A stretch of 64,000 nucleotides of DNA from Lewinellaceae bacterium (GCA_016711435.1 JADJSY010000010.1:1-64000); one strand, 5' to 3'. Counted from the stretch's first letter, positions 37,259 through 46,634 are shown. The notes: generated from the letters alone by a model not told the origin. Translations and numbers: made by a program.

Positions 37259-38233
37259 ATGGTAAAAATAATATACTTCTTCAACTGGATCTGTATCGGC
37301 TTAATCGCGCTGTTTGTCCTGTTGCTGCTGCTCGATCCCAACAAAGGCGGCGGCGACGCAGCGACCAAGGGCTTGGGAACCGCCTTTATCTTTTTGGGAC
37401 TGGCCGCATTGGCGATATTGCTGGTACTCAACCTGTTGCCCTGGCAGTGGAGCAAGTACCTCGCTTCCGTGCTGGTGTTAGCGCCCTTCTTATTTTATGT
37501 TGGATCGTCGAAATGGTCGGCTTACAAACGGGCGGAGCGTGCGCGCATCGAAGCCGCCAGGCCGATTTTTGACGACCCGAACGTAGACCGCCTTGCGCGG
37601 CTGATTGAGGCCGGCGAGTCACAGGTCTTACAAAAAAGCCTGCCTTCCGAGACACTGGAACTGGTGCAGTCAAAAGATTTGTTGTGGTTCGCCTTGCAGG
37701 AGGCTTCCTCCAGTGGGTTCCGAAGCGACGAAAAACTGCAATGCCTTCGACTTTTGCTCGATGCCGGCGCACCCTTTGATACGCTGTTGAAAGGCGAAAC
37801 ACCCGTGCAAAGCAGCGCTGCGAATACCGGCAACGCCGCCGTATTGCGCCTTCTGTTTGAGCGTGGCGCCGACCCCAATGCTCGCGACCCGCATTTCAAT
37901 CGCCCATATATATTCGACGCCATCGTCTCCCACATGGATCCCCTGGCTGCTGTGCAGACTTTCCTGGAATTTGGCGCCGACCCCAATGCCACAGCCATTT
38001 TCGACGACGAAGATGGCCCCATCACGCCCCTGATCCGGGCCGCGCAATTCGACCGATGGAAAATCTGTGCCACCCTGATCGAAAAAGGCGCCCACCCCGA
38101 TTTTAAAACCCCCAATGGAAAAAGTTGCGCCTTCTACTTGGAACAAGCCGAGGAGAGTATTCGTCAATACGGTTCTCCGGAGACCCAGGCCGATTTTGCA
38201 CGCTTACAGGGTTTGGTGGAGCAGGGACGTTGA
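37259..38233 (+). CDS. Membrane-anchored ankyrin-repeat protein
   Basis: ATG 37259 (MVKIIYFFNWICIGLIALFV) is chosen; a GTG ten codons upstream is possible. Three hydrophobic helices lie in the first 90 residues (IYFFNWICIGLIALFVLLLL, LGTAFIFLGLAALAILLVL, YLASVLVLAPFLFYVG). A cytoplasmic region follows with a helical lead-in (DRLARLIEAGESQVLQ) and ankyrin repeats (LQCLRLLLDAGAPFDTLLKG, AAVLRLLFERGADPNARDP, AVQTFLEFGADPNATA, ICATLIEKGAHPDFKTPNGK). Such proteins act as protein-protein scaffolds; the partner is unknown. It is a single gene converging with the DUF4419 gene. Confidence 0.8.
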   Translation: MVKIIYFFNWICIGLIALFVLLLLLDPNKGGGDAATKGLGTAFIFLGLAALAILLVLNLLPWQWSKYLASVLVLAPFLFYVGSSKWSAYKRAERARIEAARPIFDDPNVDRLARLIEAGESQVLQKSLPSETLELVQSKDLLWFALQEASSSGFRSDEKLQCLRLLLDAGAPFDTLLKGETPVQSSAANTGNAAVLRLLFERGADPNARDPHFNRPYIFDAIVSHMDPLAAVQTFLEFGADPNATAIFDDEDGPITPLIRAAQFDRWKICATLIEKGAHPDFKTPNGKSCAFYLEQAEESIRQYGSPETQADFARLQGLVEQGR

Positions 38234-38295
38234 TATCGCTTAATATAGCATGCTATCATCTCTAAAGAGAGATAAAATTTTCAGTTTTAAGGACT

Positions 38296-39681
38296 TCAAC
38301 TTTCCCAAAATAGCACCAATAAAGCACTATTGCCATTATTTATATATCCCACATGATTAATACGGAGTTCAGTATTCTTAAGAATTCTCAACGTTCTCAA
38401 CTCTTCTATCCAGGAAATTTTTCCAAATAATGCCAAATATTCAATTTTAATATTCTTCATTTCTTCGGGTATTTCAATTCTATCCGTGAATTCAATATCC
38501 AGGCTCTTTATGATGGGGAAATCTAATATTTGCCTTGGAAATTTATTTACACGAAGTTTTTTATGACCTTCGGCAAACTCCGTTTTAAATACGATATTTT
38601 CCTGGTTTTTATTTTTAATGGCCCAACCAATTTTCGGGCGAAGCGCCAAAGTCTCCGTGTTTTGTTCCAGTCCAACGAAACCAGCCCATAATTCAAGCAT
38701 TGTTCTTTCTAATGATCCATCTAACCCAATTTTAATATGCTCTACATCAACTTTTACAATTTCTTCCGGCAAATCAACATTTAACCCTTTTATCACTTCG
38801 ATTGGCGTTTCCCTTCTATTGCCTTGTTTGTCATAAGGAAAAAACTTTAAAATCCAGCCATCCACTATGTCCGGCGCCCCGTATTCATCCAGTGTATGAT
38901 ATTTGAATATATTTAGCCAAAAGGATTTGTCAATTATATTTTTCGAGGCTTTTAAAAATTCATTCAATATTGGGTCTAATTCATCAATCCACCAATCTAA
39001 ATTGTATTTTCTTAATGCATTTGCTTTTTTTATTATTTTTTCCCAATCTTCGGGATTTCCTTCTATTGTTAATTCAGGTATTCCACAAATTCCATAAAGT
39101 ATACAAAACTCGAAATAAGATTCTACTGCTTTTAAGATGGTGATTTGTGAAGCTATTTTTTCCGTTATTGTTGTGGTGGAAAAATCGGCGGTTAGGGCAT
39201 TAATTAGTTCTTCACCTACATGTATTTTAATTTCTTCAATGAATTTTGCGAATATTTGTTCCCATGAACTTTCAGGATTTTCGAGGTCTGCTTCATCACC
39301 GCTTACAATTAAAGTCAGTTTTTTATCGAAGTCAACAAATTGATTTCTTAACGCTTCTGAATTGTTTTTTACATGGTTTGCAAATCCCTGGCTAATAAGC
39401 AGCCAAATCATGTCGGGCGAAATAACAAATGGTCTGTGTTCGGCATAAGCACAATGCATTCCATTGAAAAATGCGTGGTAACCAAAATCAATTAGATTAT
39501 CTGATTTGGAGCTGTTTGTAACAAAAATATTAGAAATTAATTTTTCTTTTTGTCGAGAATCATATCTTGATTTCCCAATATCAGATAAAAATAGTCTTAT
39601 TAATATGTCCCTAATTGGAACCGTTTTTAAAAGAGTTGTTGCTTTTTCTACTTTTTCAATTTCAAAAGTTACAGCATTCAT
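38296..39681 (-). CDS. DUF4419-domain protein
   Basis: A 461-residue cytoplasmic protein from ATG at 39681. The block FGYHAFFNGMHCAYAEHRPFVISPDMIWLLISQGFANHV (about residues 66-104) is the hallmark of DUF4419, a domain found in fungi and scattered bacteria with no known biochemical role. Also seen are EDWEKIIKKANALRKYNLDWWIDELDPILNEF and FWLNIFKYHTLDEYGAPDIVDGWILKFFPYD. A C-terminal leucine-rich-like tail follows (PIIKSLDIEFTDRIEIPEEM). The gene is markedly more AT-rich than its neighbours and stands alone, suggesting recent acquisition. No frameshift. Confidence 0.75.
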   Translation of the reverse strand: MNAVTFEIEKVEKATTLLKTVPIRDILIRLFLSDIGKSRYDSRQKEKLISNIFVTNSSKSDNLIDFGYHAFFNGMHCAYAEHRPFVISPDMIWLLISQGFANHVKNNSEALRNQFVDFDKKLTLIVSGDEADLENPESSWEQIFAKFIEEIKIHVGEELINALTADFSTTTITEKIASQITILKAVESYFEFCILYGICGIPELTIEGNPEDWEKIIKKANALRKYNLDWWIDELDPILNEFLKASKNIIDKSFWLNIFKYHTLDEYGAPDIVDGWILKFFPYDKQGNRRETPIEVIKGLNVDLPEEIVKVDVEHIKIGLDGSLERTMLELWAGFVGLEQNTETLALRPKIGWAIKNKNQENIVFKTEFAEGHKKLRVNKFPRQILDFPIIKSLDIEFTDRIEIPEEMKNIKIEYLALFGKISWIEELRTLRILKNTELRINHVGYINNGNSALLVLFWES

Positions 39682-39891
39682 GTTGAATATTTCATTTTAA
39701 TTAAGTTTTTTGCCTCGAAAGGTGTTCCCTGCTGTGGTAAAAATAAGGAATGCTGCATGAATGTTAAAAAGTAAATTGGCTGAAGGTCATACCATCAAAT
39801 TTACACACCCCTGCGCCGTCTGTTCCAAACCAGAGTTCAGCATTTTTGTCTTTATAAATCGTATTGATGGCATTACTTTCGTACAGGCTTT

Positions 39892-40835
39892 TTACCGGTA
39901 CATTTTCATGTTTTGCACAGCGTTTTTATTCCCCTGGTCAGCCGCTTTTTGAAACCAGTACTTCGCTCTGACGTAATCTACTTTCACACCGAATCCATTA
40001 TGAAACATCACGCCTAAATTGTTTTGAGCAAAGGCGTCTCCTTGCTCTGCCGCTTTTTCATACCAGTACAGCGCTTTTTTGTAATCTTTCTTGACGCCAT
40101 TCCCGGTATCGTACATAAATCCCAGGTTACTCTGAGCCTCCATGTGGTCCTGCGCGGCTGCTTTTTCATACCAATACAGCGCTTTTTTGTAATCCTTCTC
40201 CACACCTTGACCACTTTCATACAGGACGCCCAATTTGGACTGGGCGAATGCATCATCCTGCGCTGCTGCTTTTTCGTACCAAAACAGGGCTTTTTCGTAA
40301 TCCTTCACATAATAATTATACAACGACCCTAGTTTTCCCTGCCAAAAAGGGTCGCCGGATTCTGCGGATTCTTCCACTGCATGCATCGCTTTTTTTGCGT
40401 GTTCGTTTGCCTCGATCTCATCTTTCGAAACAGGCAAATTGCTGTAATAACTCCATAAACCATAATGGCATTTTAAATCTCCTTTTTCTATTCCTTCTTC
40501 GCAGTAAAATTTAAACTTTTCATAATCTTTAACTCTGCCATTCATATAGCACCGTGCCAAAGGATAGTATGCCTCTACAACACCGCCCTGATTGATGGCG
40601 GCTTTTAAAGAAATTTTTGCCTCTTCAAAAAGCCCCTTATTATACAGACCCATGCCCTCCTGATAGGATAAAGAGCAAGTCTCTTTTTTTCAACGTCCAA
40701 ACCATCCGTTGTAGTGATGGCTACTTGTGGCTCCTGTGAAAGTTTATCGTATGCAAAAGGAATCAGCCCGATCGTTGCGGTAATGATCGGAATAAAAATA
40801 TTTCCAATGCTGAATTTTACTTTGGAATCTTCCAT
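39892..40835 (-). CDS. Membrane-anchored Sel1-like repeat protein (one frameshift at about 40690)
   Basis: From ATG at 40835 the protein starts MEDSKVKFSIGNIFIPIITA, one hydrophobic anchor. After GLDVEKK the frame changes in a run of seven A (eight expected), and continues ETCSLSYQEGMGLYNKGLFE. About six Sel1/TPR-like repeats of 36 residues follow, for example DAFAQSKLGVLYESGQGVEK and KALYWYEKAAAQDHMEAQ. Sel1 repeats act as protein-interaction scaffolds, often in signalling or envelope processes. The gene is AT-rich like the DUF4419 gene and may belong to the same acquired block. Confidence 0.8.
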
Positions 40836-41112
40836 TGTTGTGTTGCCCTTCCTTTGTAAACGATCTGGCTACAAAAGAAACCTTTTAGATGAATGTAACC
40901 GGTTAGTGCGACCATCTGCGTTTGTGGATTACCTGAATCAGATGGTTGTAATCATCTGTAGTGATTACCGGCGTATAACGAAAAACTGCCTGCCGGATTG
41001 TATCGTGCAGAAGGGTGGGAAATGATCTTCAGGGCGCGCCTGGCAGACACTGCGGCAGCGCTGGGCCTAAGTGCAATATGGTGAAGGGGTAACACCTGCC
41101 GAGGCTAAAAAA
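40836..41112. other. Intergenic stretch without recognised gene
   Basis: The gap of 366 bases between the Sel1 and PKD genes contains no supported coding sequence. Short reading frames here lack initiation context and homology. The right part (41113-41183) is a dispersed repeat listed separately; the rest shows no clear promoter or terminator. Confidence 0.5.
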
Positions 41113-41183
41113 TGCTGTACTTTTCCATCCTTGGTGAAAACACCAAGAGCGGCGACGGGCGGCGAACACCTGGCCAGGCGAAA
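41113..41183. repeat. 70-bp direct repeat, copy 1 (3' flank of PKD gene)
   Basis: TGCTGTACTTTTCCATCCTT, hairpin CTTGGTGAAAACACCAAG, then GCGACGGGCGGCGAACACCT. It is repeated almost identically and in the same orientation at 42945-43013, on the other side of the 41202-42590 gene. Confidence 0.85.
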
Positions 41184-41201
41184 GGTCGATGAGGGTTGAA
41201 A

Positions 41202-42590
41202 TCAGTTGGTATTTCCATCTTTATCCGTTTTAATAAGTCCGATGGAATGAAATTGGTTTGCAAGTATTACATATCCGTCGCATCCAGACAGGGTTTCGAT
41301 ACTTATGCCGCTATCATACGTGGTGTCTCCGTATGTTTTTTTCCACTGCACTGTCCCTGTACCGTCGATTTTAACCCAGAAAAACATCCGCGCCTGTCGT
41401 GCCGCCCAGATTAGCATATCCTAACAGGACATAGCCGCCATCTGGGGTTGGTTTGATGTCAACGCCTCCTTCATTGCCTTGTACATCGTAGGTATTTTCC
41501 CATTGTTTTTCACCTGACTGATTCGTTTTGATCAGGTACATGTCGTAGATAGGAAGTTCGGGTTTTTCAATGAAGCCCAGCAACATATATCCCCCGTCAG
41601 GCGCCTGCACCAATGCATATCCCTGGTCGTCCAGCGGCCCTCCAAAAGTCTTTTCCCACTCCATGGCGCCGGAACTATTCACTTTCAGGAGATAAACATC
41701 GGATTTGCCTGTATTATTTATATCCTTCGTTTGCCCAAGCATGGCATAGCCGCCATCGGTAGTTGCGATCAGCGAAAAAGCGTCTTCTCTACTCCCATAC
41801 GTTCGCTCCCATTCTACCTGGCCTGTTGCATTGGTTTTTATCAGGTAAATTTTATTGTTACCTGCCACAGTGTCGGTGGTGCTTCCTAAAATGACGTAAC
41901 CTCCATCAGGCGCCTGCTGAATTTTTCTTGCGAATTCCAAACTGCTTCCGCCATAATCTCTTTCCCATTCCGTATTTCCCTGCGCATTGATTTTAGTTAC
42001 ATGAAAGTCCATGTTAAAAGATCCCAACTCCCGGGAACTCAGCAATGCGTACCCGCCGTCGGCTGCCTGAATCATGGAAGTAGCGCCTGCGCTAAGGTTC
42101 TCATCAAAAACCCTGTCCCAAAGTTTGTTACCCGCGCGATCCGTTTTGATAAAATACAGTGGTTTGTAAGAAACGGAAATCGTATTCCCAAATATGGCAT
42201 ATCCCATGTCGGAAGTGCGAACCATGGCTGCGGCATACGCACTTTCGGGCAGTGAAAACTTCTTCCTGAAAACCAACGGAGAAACGGTTATCTCTTCGGT
42301 TTCCGAACTGCTTGTCCCCTCGATGATGAGGGTGAGCGTGACGGAATAGGCACCCGGACACTCATATACATGCAAAGGGTTCGGTTCGGATGAATGGGGC
42401 ATTCCATCGCCAAAATCCCATTCATAGCCGGTTGCATTCGATACCTGACTGGTAAATTGTATCCCATAATTTCCTGTTCCAGAAGGGCGGTTGTAAAAGT
42501 GTTTTCCAGTTCACCCGGGCCATTTTTCTTACACGCGCTCATCAGAAGCAGGGATAAGAGGGGAACGTACAGGCATAGGTTTTTTTTCAT
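41202..42590 (-). CDS. PKD-domain lipoprotein with DGGY beta-propeller-like repeats (two frameshifts)
   Basis: ATG at 42590 opens a lipoprotein signal (MKKNLCLYVPLLSLLLMSAC, lipobox ending at Cys20). After a frame change between about 42460 and 42530 a PKD domain is read: NATGYEWDFGDGMPHSS... and CPGAYSVTLTLI. From about residue 120 there are seven repeats of about 47 residues with the core DGGYxxLG and IKTDxxGxxxWExTYGG. This forms a propeller-like array common in secreted Bacteroidota proteins. A second frame change near 41403 (T run) joins the C-terminal piece WVKIDGTGTVQWKKTYGD. With both corrected the protein has about 460 residues. No T9SS tail; probably an outer-membrane surface lipoprotein. 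It is bracketed by 70-bp direct repeats. Confidence 0.72.
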
Positions 42591-42944
42591 TTCTATTTAT
42601 TTTTATGCTAAGAACGTTGGAGCACTGGAAATATGTTATGCTGCCTCGGCAGGTGTTTCCCCTCTCCCACCCTCCCAGACCTGCCGCAAACATACAGCAG
42701 GATGATCCTTTCTTTATCCCTTCAAAATTATAAACAATCCAACCAACCCATATCACGCCGGGGTGTAAAAGGCGGCATGAATTCACTAGAGGTAGCATTC
42801 ATTCCTGCAATTGGGTTATCTTTTTCGCCGATCTTGGTCTTTTGGCCAAGATCACAAACCATAATCAACTCTTTTACGGCCAATACCGGCACTTGGCGGG
42901 GGCAGGGGGAACATCAAAATTAAGACGAAGCGAGGTGTAAATAG
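42591..42944. other. Intergenic stretch without recognised gene
   Basis: No supported coding sequence. This is the upstream region of the PKD lipoprotein gene and should hold its promoter, but I see no clear CAAAnnTA (reverse of TAnnTTTG) at proper spacing. Confidence 0.4.
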
Positions 42945-43013
42945 TGCTGTACTTTTCCATCTTGGTGAAAACACCAAGATGGGCGACGGGCGGCGAACAC
43001 CTGGCGAGGCGAA
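42945..43013. repeat. 70-bp direct repeat, copy 2 (5' flank of PKD gene)
   Basis: Same orientation and nearly the same sequence as 41113-41183, including the CTTGGTGAAAACACCAAG hairpin. Followed by an A run and by inverted AACACGGATT/AATCCGTGTT copies (about 43019 and 43073) near the stop of the 43109 gene. Confidence 0.85.
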
Positions 43014-43108
43014 AAAAAAACACGGATTAAACAGCTAAGACACCGATCAAAAAATCCGTGTCCCATCCATCCAATCCGTGTTCCAAAATATCAACTAAAA
43101 TCCAAAAA

Positions 43109-44353
43109 TCACTCAATCGGCATCGGCACATGGTTTTTATACACCCCAGCCTGCATCTTCTCCCGCACCGCCGTAAACGCATCCAGCGTCACCCGGATAT
43201 CCTCCTCCGTATGATCCGCCGTCGGGATCAGGCGCAGGATAATCATACCTTTCGGAATCACCGGATACACCACGATGGAGCAGAACACGCCGTAGTTGTC
43301 GCGCATATCCATGACGAGCGCCATGGCTTCTTCCACTTCGCCGTGCATATATACGGGCGTCACGCAGGTATTGGTGTCGCCGATGTCGAAGCCGCGTTCT
43401 TTCAGGCCGCCTTGCAGCAGGCGCACGTTGTGCCAGAGTTTTTCGCGGAGTTGCGGCTGGTTTTTGAGCAGTTCAAAACGTTTGAGCGCGCCTTCCACGA
43501 GTGGCATGGGCAGCGATTTGGCGAAGATCTGCGAGCGCATGTTGTAGCGCAGGAAACGGATGATCTCCGTCGGGCCGGCCACAAAAGCGCCGATGAGGGC
43601 CATACTTTTGGCGAAGGTGCTGAAATACAGGTCCACGTCGTCGGTGACGCCCTGTTCTTCGGCCGCGCCGGCGCCGGTAGCGCCGAGCATGCCGAAGCCG
43701 TGTGCGTCGTCGATGAGCAGGCGGAAACCGTAGGTTTCTTTCAGGGCTGCGATTTCGCGCAGTTTGCCCTGGTCGCCGCGCATACCGAACACGCCTTCCG
43801 TGATGACCAGAATGCCGCCGCCGGTTTCAGCGACGAGGTTTTTGGCTCGGTCGAGGTTTTTGACTAAGCTGCCGATGTCGTTGTGCGTATAGGCAAAACG
43901 TTTGCCCATGTGCATACGCAGCGCATCCACGATACAGGCATGGCTTTCGGCGTCGTACACCACCACGTCGTGGCGGGTGAGCAGGGCGTCGATGACTGAC
44001 AGGATGCCCTGGTAGCCGTAGTTGAGCAGGTAGCCGTCTTCTTTGCCGACGAAATGTGCCAGGCCCGTTTCCAGTTCCTTGTGCAGTTTTGTTTCGCCCG
44101 ACATCATACGGGCGCCCATCGGGTAAGCCAGGCCCCAGCGGGCGGCCGCTTCCGCGTCGGCTTTGCGCACTTCCGGGTGGTTGGCCAGGCCGAGGTAGTT
44201 GTTGATGCTCCAGCATACAACTTCCTTGCCTTTGAATTTCATGCGGTTGCCCAGTTCGCCTTCCAGTTGCGGGAACATATAGTAGCCTTCTGCTACGTCG
44301 GCGTATTTGCCCAGCGGGCCTGCCTGTTTGAGAATTCGATCGAATAAATCCAA
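43109..44353 (-). CDS. Alpha-oxoamine synthase (serine palmitoyltransferase/cysteate acyltransferase-like)
   Basis: A 414-residue PLP enzyme of the alpha-oxoamine synthase family from ATG at 44353. Visible hallmarks: SINNYLGLANHPEVRKA, YPMGARMMSGETKLHKELE, DAESHACIVDALRMHMGK, the PLP-phosphate region LLIDDAHGFGMLG, and the Schiff-base lysine in STFAKSMALIGAF. Family members condense an amino acid with an acyl thioester with loss of CO2 (Ser + palmitoyl-CoA, Gly + acetyl-CoA, or cysteate + acyl-ACP). The 400-residue length and lack of signal peptide fit a cytoplasmic lipid-base synthase. The neighbouring cysteine-synthase-like gene makes a cysteate/capnine role plausible; serine (sphingolipid) is the main alternative. 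Confidence 0.8.
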   Translation of the reverse strand: MDLFDRILKQAGPLGKYADVAEGYYMFPQLEGELGNRMKFKGKEVVCWSINNYLGLANHPEVRKADAEAAARWGLAYPMGARMMSGETKLHKELETGLAHFVGKEDGYLLNYGYQGILSVIDALLTRHDVVVYDAESHACIVDALRMHMGKRFAYTHNDIGSLVKNLDRAKNLVAETGGGILVITEGVFGMRGDQGKLREIAALKETYGFRLLIDDAHGFGMLGATGAGAAEEQGVTDDVDLYFSTFAKSMALIGAFVAGPTEIIRFLRYNMRSQIFAKSLPMPLVEGALKRFELLKNQPQLREKLWHNVRLLQGGLKERGFDIGDTNTCVTPVYMHGEVEEAMALVMDMRDNYGVFCSIVVYPVIPKGMIILRLIPTADHTEEDIRVTLDAFTAVREKMQAGVYKNHVPMPIE

Positions 44354-44356
44354 AAC

Positions 44357-44421
44357 GAGTTATGAGTTATGAGTTATGAGTTATGAGCGATTGTTAGTAG
44401 TTAGGTTTGAGTTATGAGTTA
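44357..44421. repeat. Heptamer (GAGTTAT) tandem repeat
   Basis: Four and a half head-to-tail copies of GAGTTAT at 44357-44387 and two more at 44408-44421. The repeat lies just upstream of the alpha-oxoamine synthase start (transcribed leftward), so it would be in or next to its leader. Confidence 0.88.
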
Positions 44422-44493
44422 TTGGTGGGTAATGACTGATTGGCTGTTCATAAACCAAGCCAAACAACAATACTCACCTCAACTACTCAACAA

Positions 44494-45348
44494 TCAAGCG
44501 GCACGCATCGCTTCCTTCGCCTTCTTCTGCGCCTGCGCTTCTTTCCAGGCTTTCCAGCGCGGACCCATGACGGCGTTCATGCCTTTATCGATGACGAAGT
44601 GCCGGGCGATATTCCAAAGGCCTTTGGCTTGCGTGAAAATAGAATCGCGGGAGCGCAGGCTCAGGGAAAATCCGCCTTCCATATAAACGATATGGTGCCA
44701 CCACATGGATGGGATAAACAAGGTTTCGCCGTGTTGCAGGATCGTTTCGTAGCCGGTAGCCTTCTGTAGGGCCGGATATTTTTCAAAATTCGGGTGCAGG
44801 GGGTCTACATGGCTTTGCACCGTGAATGGATGCTGGTAGAGAAAAGGGCTTTGATCCTGGTCGAACAGTACAATGTGTTTGCGCGTCCAGAAATGCGTAT
44901 GGAACACGTGCGAGCAGTCAATATCGTAATGCAGGGTTGTCACAGCGCCGGTACCGCCAAAAAACATAAACGGGTAGTTGTCCACCCAGCCGTCGCAGAT
45001 GGTCGGATTCGACACGTCACCGGCCAATTCTTTGGCGTGATCGAGGATATTCCAGAGGAAAATGCGGTGCTCTGTCGGGCCGCTCCGGATCAAATCGAGG
45101 TATTCCCCGAATTTCATCGTCAGGCCGCTTTTCATGTATGTAGGTCCCGGTTTATGGTAATCAGATCCGATGACCGGCACGTCTAATTGGCCGTGGTGTT
45201 CTTTCAGGTACTCAAATGTCCACTTTTTAGTCGCTTCCCAGTCTTTTGCCAAATCCGTAAAAACGACCGGTTTTTTGGGTTTGAGGTAATTTTCGATAAA
45301 TTCTTCGCGGGTCAGTCCGCTACGTCGATCGATTTGAATCAGTTGCAT
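44494..45348 (-). CDS. Cupin/JmjC-like Fe(II)/2-oxoglutarate hydroxylase
   Basis: A 284-residue protein from ATG at 45348. It begins LTREEFIENYLKPKKPVVFTD, typical of cupin_8/JmjC-like hydroxylases. The metal-binding pair is seen in TLHYDIDCSHVFHTHF (HxD motif), and the distal histidine in FIPSMWWHHIVYMEGG. This family hydroxylates proteins, amino acids or small molecules using iron, oxygen and 2-oxoglutarate. It lies between the alpha-oxoamine synthase and the cysteine-synthase-like gene, all transcribed leftward, and is only 12 bases from the latter. A lipid or long-chain-base hydroxylation is therefore a reasonable idea, but nothing in the sequence fixes the substrate. Confidence 0.78.
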   Translation of the reverse strand: MQLIQIDRRSGLTREEFIENYLKPKKPVVFTDLAKDWEATKKWTFEYLKEHHGQLDVPVIGSDYHKPGPTYMKSGLTMKFGEYLDLIRSGPTEHRIFLWNILDHAKELAGDVSNPTICDGWVDNYPFMFFGGTGAVTTLHYDIDCSHVFHTHFWTRKHIVLFDQDQSPFLYQHPFTVQSHVDPLHPNFEKYPALQKATGYETILQHGETLFIPSMWWHHIVYMEGGFSLSLRSRDSIFTQAKGLWNIARHFVIDKGMNAVMGPRWKAWKEAQAQKKAKEAMRAA

Positions 45349-45359
45349 AATGTACTAAA

Positions 45360-46361
45360 TTATTTCAGCAGAACAGTTTTTTGTTCTTCCATAAAACCTT
45401 GTTCAATCATCCACTCGGCACTGAAGAACTTGGTGGCATATTTGGAGCCGTGGTCGCTGAACAACAGCACCACCACATCATTTTCCGTAAGTTCATCCTG
45501 AATTTGTTCGAGTCCCTGAAGGGCTGCGCCGCTGGAATAACCCACCATCATACCTTCGGTACGGGCCAGTTCGCGGGCGCGCAGGGCGCTGTCTTTGTCC
45601 GTCACCTTGACGAATTTGTCGATCAACTCAAAATCCATATTGCCGGGAATAATGTTTTTTCCGGTGCCTTCCATACGGTAGGGGTACAATTCCTTTTCGT
45701 CGTAAATGCCTGTTTCGTGGTATTTTTTCAGCACGGAGCCGAAGGCATCCACGCCGATAATTTTTAGGTCAGGGTTTTGCTCGCGCAGGTAACGCCCTGA
45801 TCCACAAAGGGTTCCGCCAGTGCTGGCGGCGCCGATCAGGCAGGTGATTTTTCCTTGCGTTTGTTCCCAGATTTCCGGGCCGGTGCTCAGGTAATGCGCT
45901 TCCCCGTTGTCGAGGTTAAAGTTCTGGTTGACGTAAAAAGCGCCGGGAATGTCTTTGGCGAGTTGTTCCGCTTTGCGGTAATAAGAGTTCGGATCGTCGG
46001 GTTTGGCTTCCTGTGGGCAAAGCACCACTTCGGCGCCCATCGCCTTGAGGTTGTTGAGTTTGTCTTCCGAAATTTTACTGGTCACAGTCAGCACGCATCT
46101 ATAACCCCGGATGGCGGATATCATCGCCAGGCTGAACCCTGTATTACCGCTGGTTGCATCCACCACTGTCCCGCCGGGCTTGAGTTTGCCGAGGCGTTCG
46201 GCCCGTTCGATCATGTGTAAAGCAATGCGGTCTTTTGCGCTCAGGCCGGGATTGAAAGCCTCCACTTTAGCATATACGGTTGCAGGAATATGCATTACAA
46301 TATTGTTGAGGCGAATGAGCGGGGTTTTGCCAATTGTTTCTAGTATGTTATTAAATACCAT
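45360..46361 (-). CDS. Cysteine synthase/cystathionine beta-synthase-like PLP enzyme (candidate cysteate synthase)
   Basis: ATG at 46361 (MVFNNILETIGKTPLIRLNN) gives 333 residues, the normal length; an upstream extension is not supported. Motifs: PLP lysine in NPGLSAKDRIALHMIE, substrate loop DATSGNTGFSLAMIS, PLP-phosphate loop GAASTGGTLCGSGRYL, and YSSGAALQGL near the C-terminus. Enzymes of this fold-type II family replace the beta-substituent of O-acetyl- or O-phosphoserine with sulfide, homocysteine or sulfite. No CBS regulatory domain is attached. Its operon-like neighbour is an alpha-oxoamine synthase, so cysteate formation for sulfonolipids is a specific possibility; plain cysteine or cystathionine synthesis is the alternative. 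Confidence 0.85.
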   Translation of the reverse strand: MVFNNILETIGKTPLIRLNNIVMHIPATVYAKVEAFNPGLSAKDRIALHMIERAERLGKLKPGGTVVDATSGNTGFSLAMISAIRGYRCVLTVTSKISEDKLNNLKAMGAEVVLCPQEAKPDDPNSYYRKAEQLAKDIPGAFYVNQNFNLDNGEAHYLSTGPEIWEQTQGKITCLIGAASTGGTLCGSGRYLREQNPDLKIIGVDAFGSVLKKYHETGIYDEKELYPYRMEGTGKNIIPGNMDFELIDKFVKVTDKDSALRARELARTEGMMVGYSSGAALQGLEQIQDELTENDVVVLLFSDHGSKYATKFFSAEWMIEQGFMEEQKTVLLK

Positions 46362-46603
46362 TCCGGGAACTTTTAGAGATGTACAACGCGGTGAATATTG
46401 CTTCTGCGAAAAATAGAGAAGTTCTTCGAAGAACAAGTAAAAAAAAATGCAAACCCAGGACAAAACACGCATCGGGCGGGTGGGCAAGGAAGTATCGACA
46501 TACAATCGGGCATTTGTTTCCGGGGCAAAAGTACTTCAAAGTGCCCGAATTATGGTTATCTGATTTTCAAAAGGACACTTAACAAAAAAAACATCTGCAA
46601 ATG
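46362..46603. other. Upstream region of the cysteine-synthase-like gene, no gene recognised
   Basis: No supported coding sequence. On the minus strand a TACTTTTG box (46526-46533) fits TAnnTTTG and could start the leftward transcript with a leader of about 165 bases; no -33 element is seen. Confidence 0.4.
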
Positions 46604-46634
46604 TTTGTCACTTTAAATATTTTTTTCACCTTTG
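46604..46634 (+). promoter_or_regulatory. Putative rightward promoter (TTTG-N19-CACCTTTG)
   Basis: TTTG at 46604-46607 and CACCTTTG at 46627-46634 are 19 bases apart, matching Bacteroidota -33/-7 spacing with one mismatch in the -7 box. No annotated gene follows; a short hydrophobic reading frame begins at 46708. A CCAAACAATAGTTTGG hairpin lies just downstream of the expected start of transcription. Confidence 0.45.

Noticed and set aside
40836..41112. Small gene between the Sel1 and PKD genes
   Set aside because: The open frames found are short, overlap repeats and have no initiation context or recognisable features.
43058..43867. Long rightward open frame (269 codons)
   Set aside because: It lies entirely opposite the alpha-oxoamine synthase, is rich in His/Phe/Ala as expected of an antisense shadow in GC-rich DNA, and has no recognisable domain.
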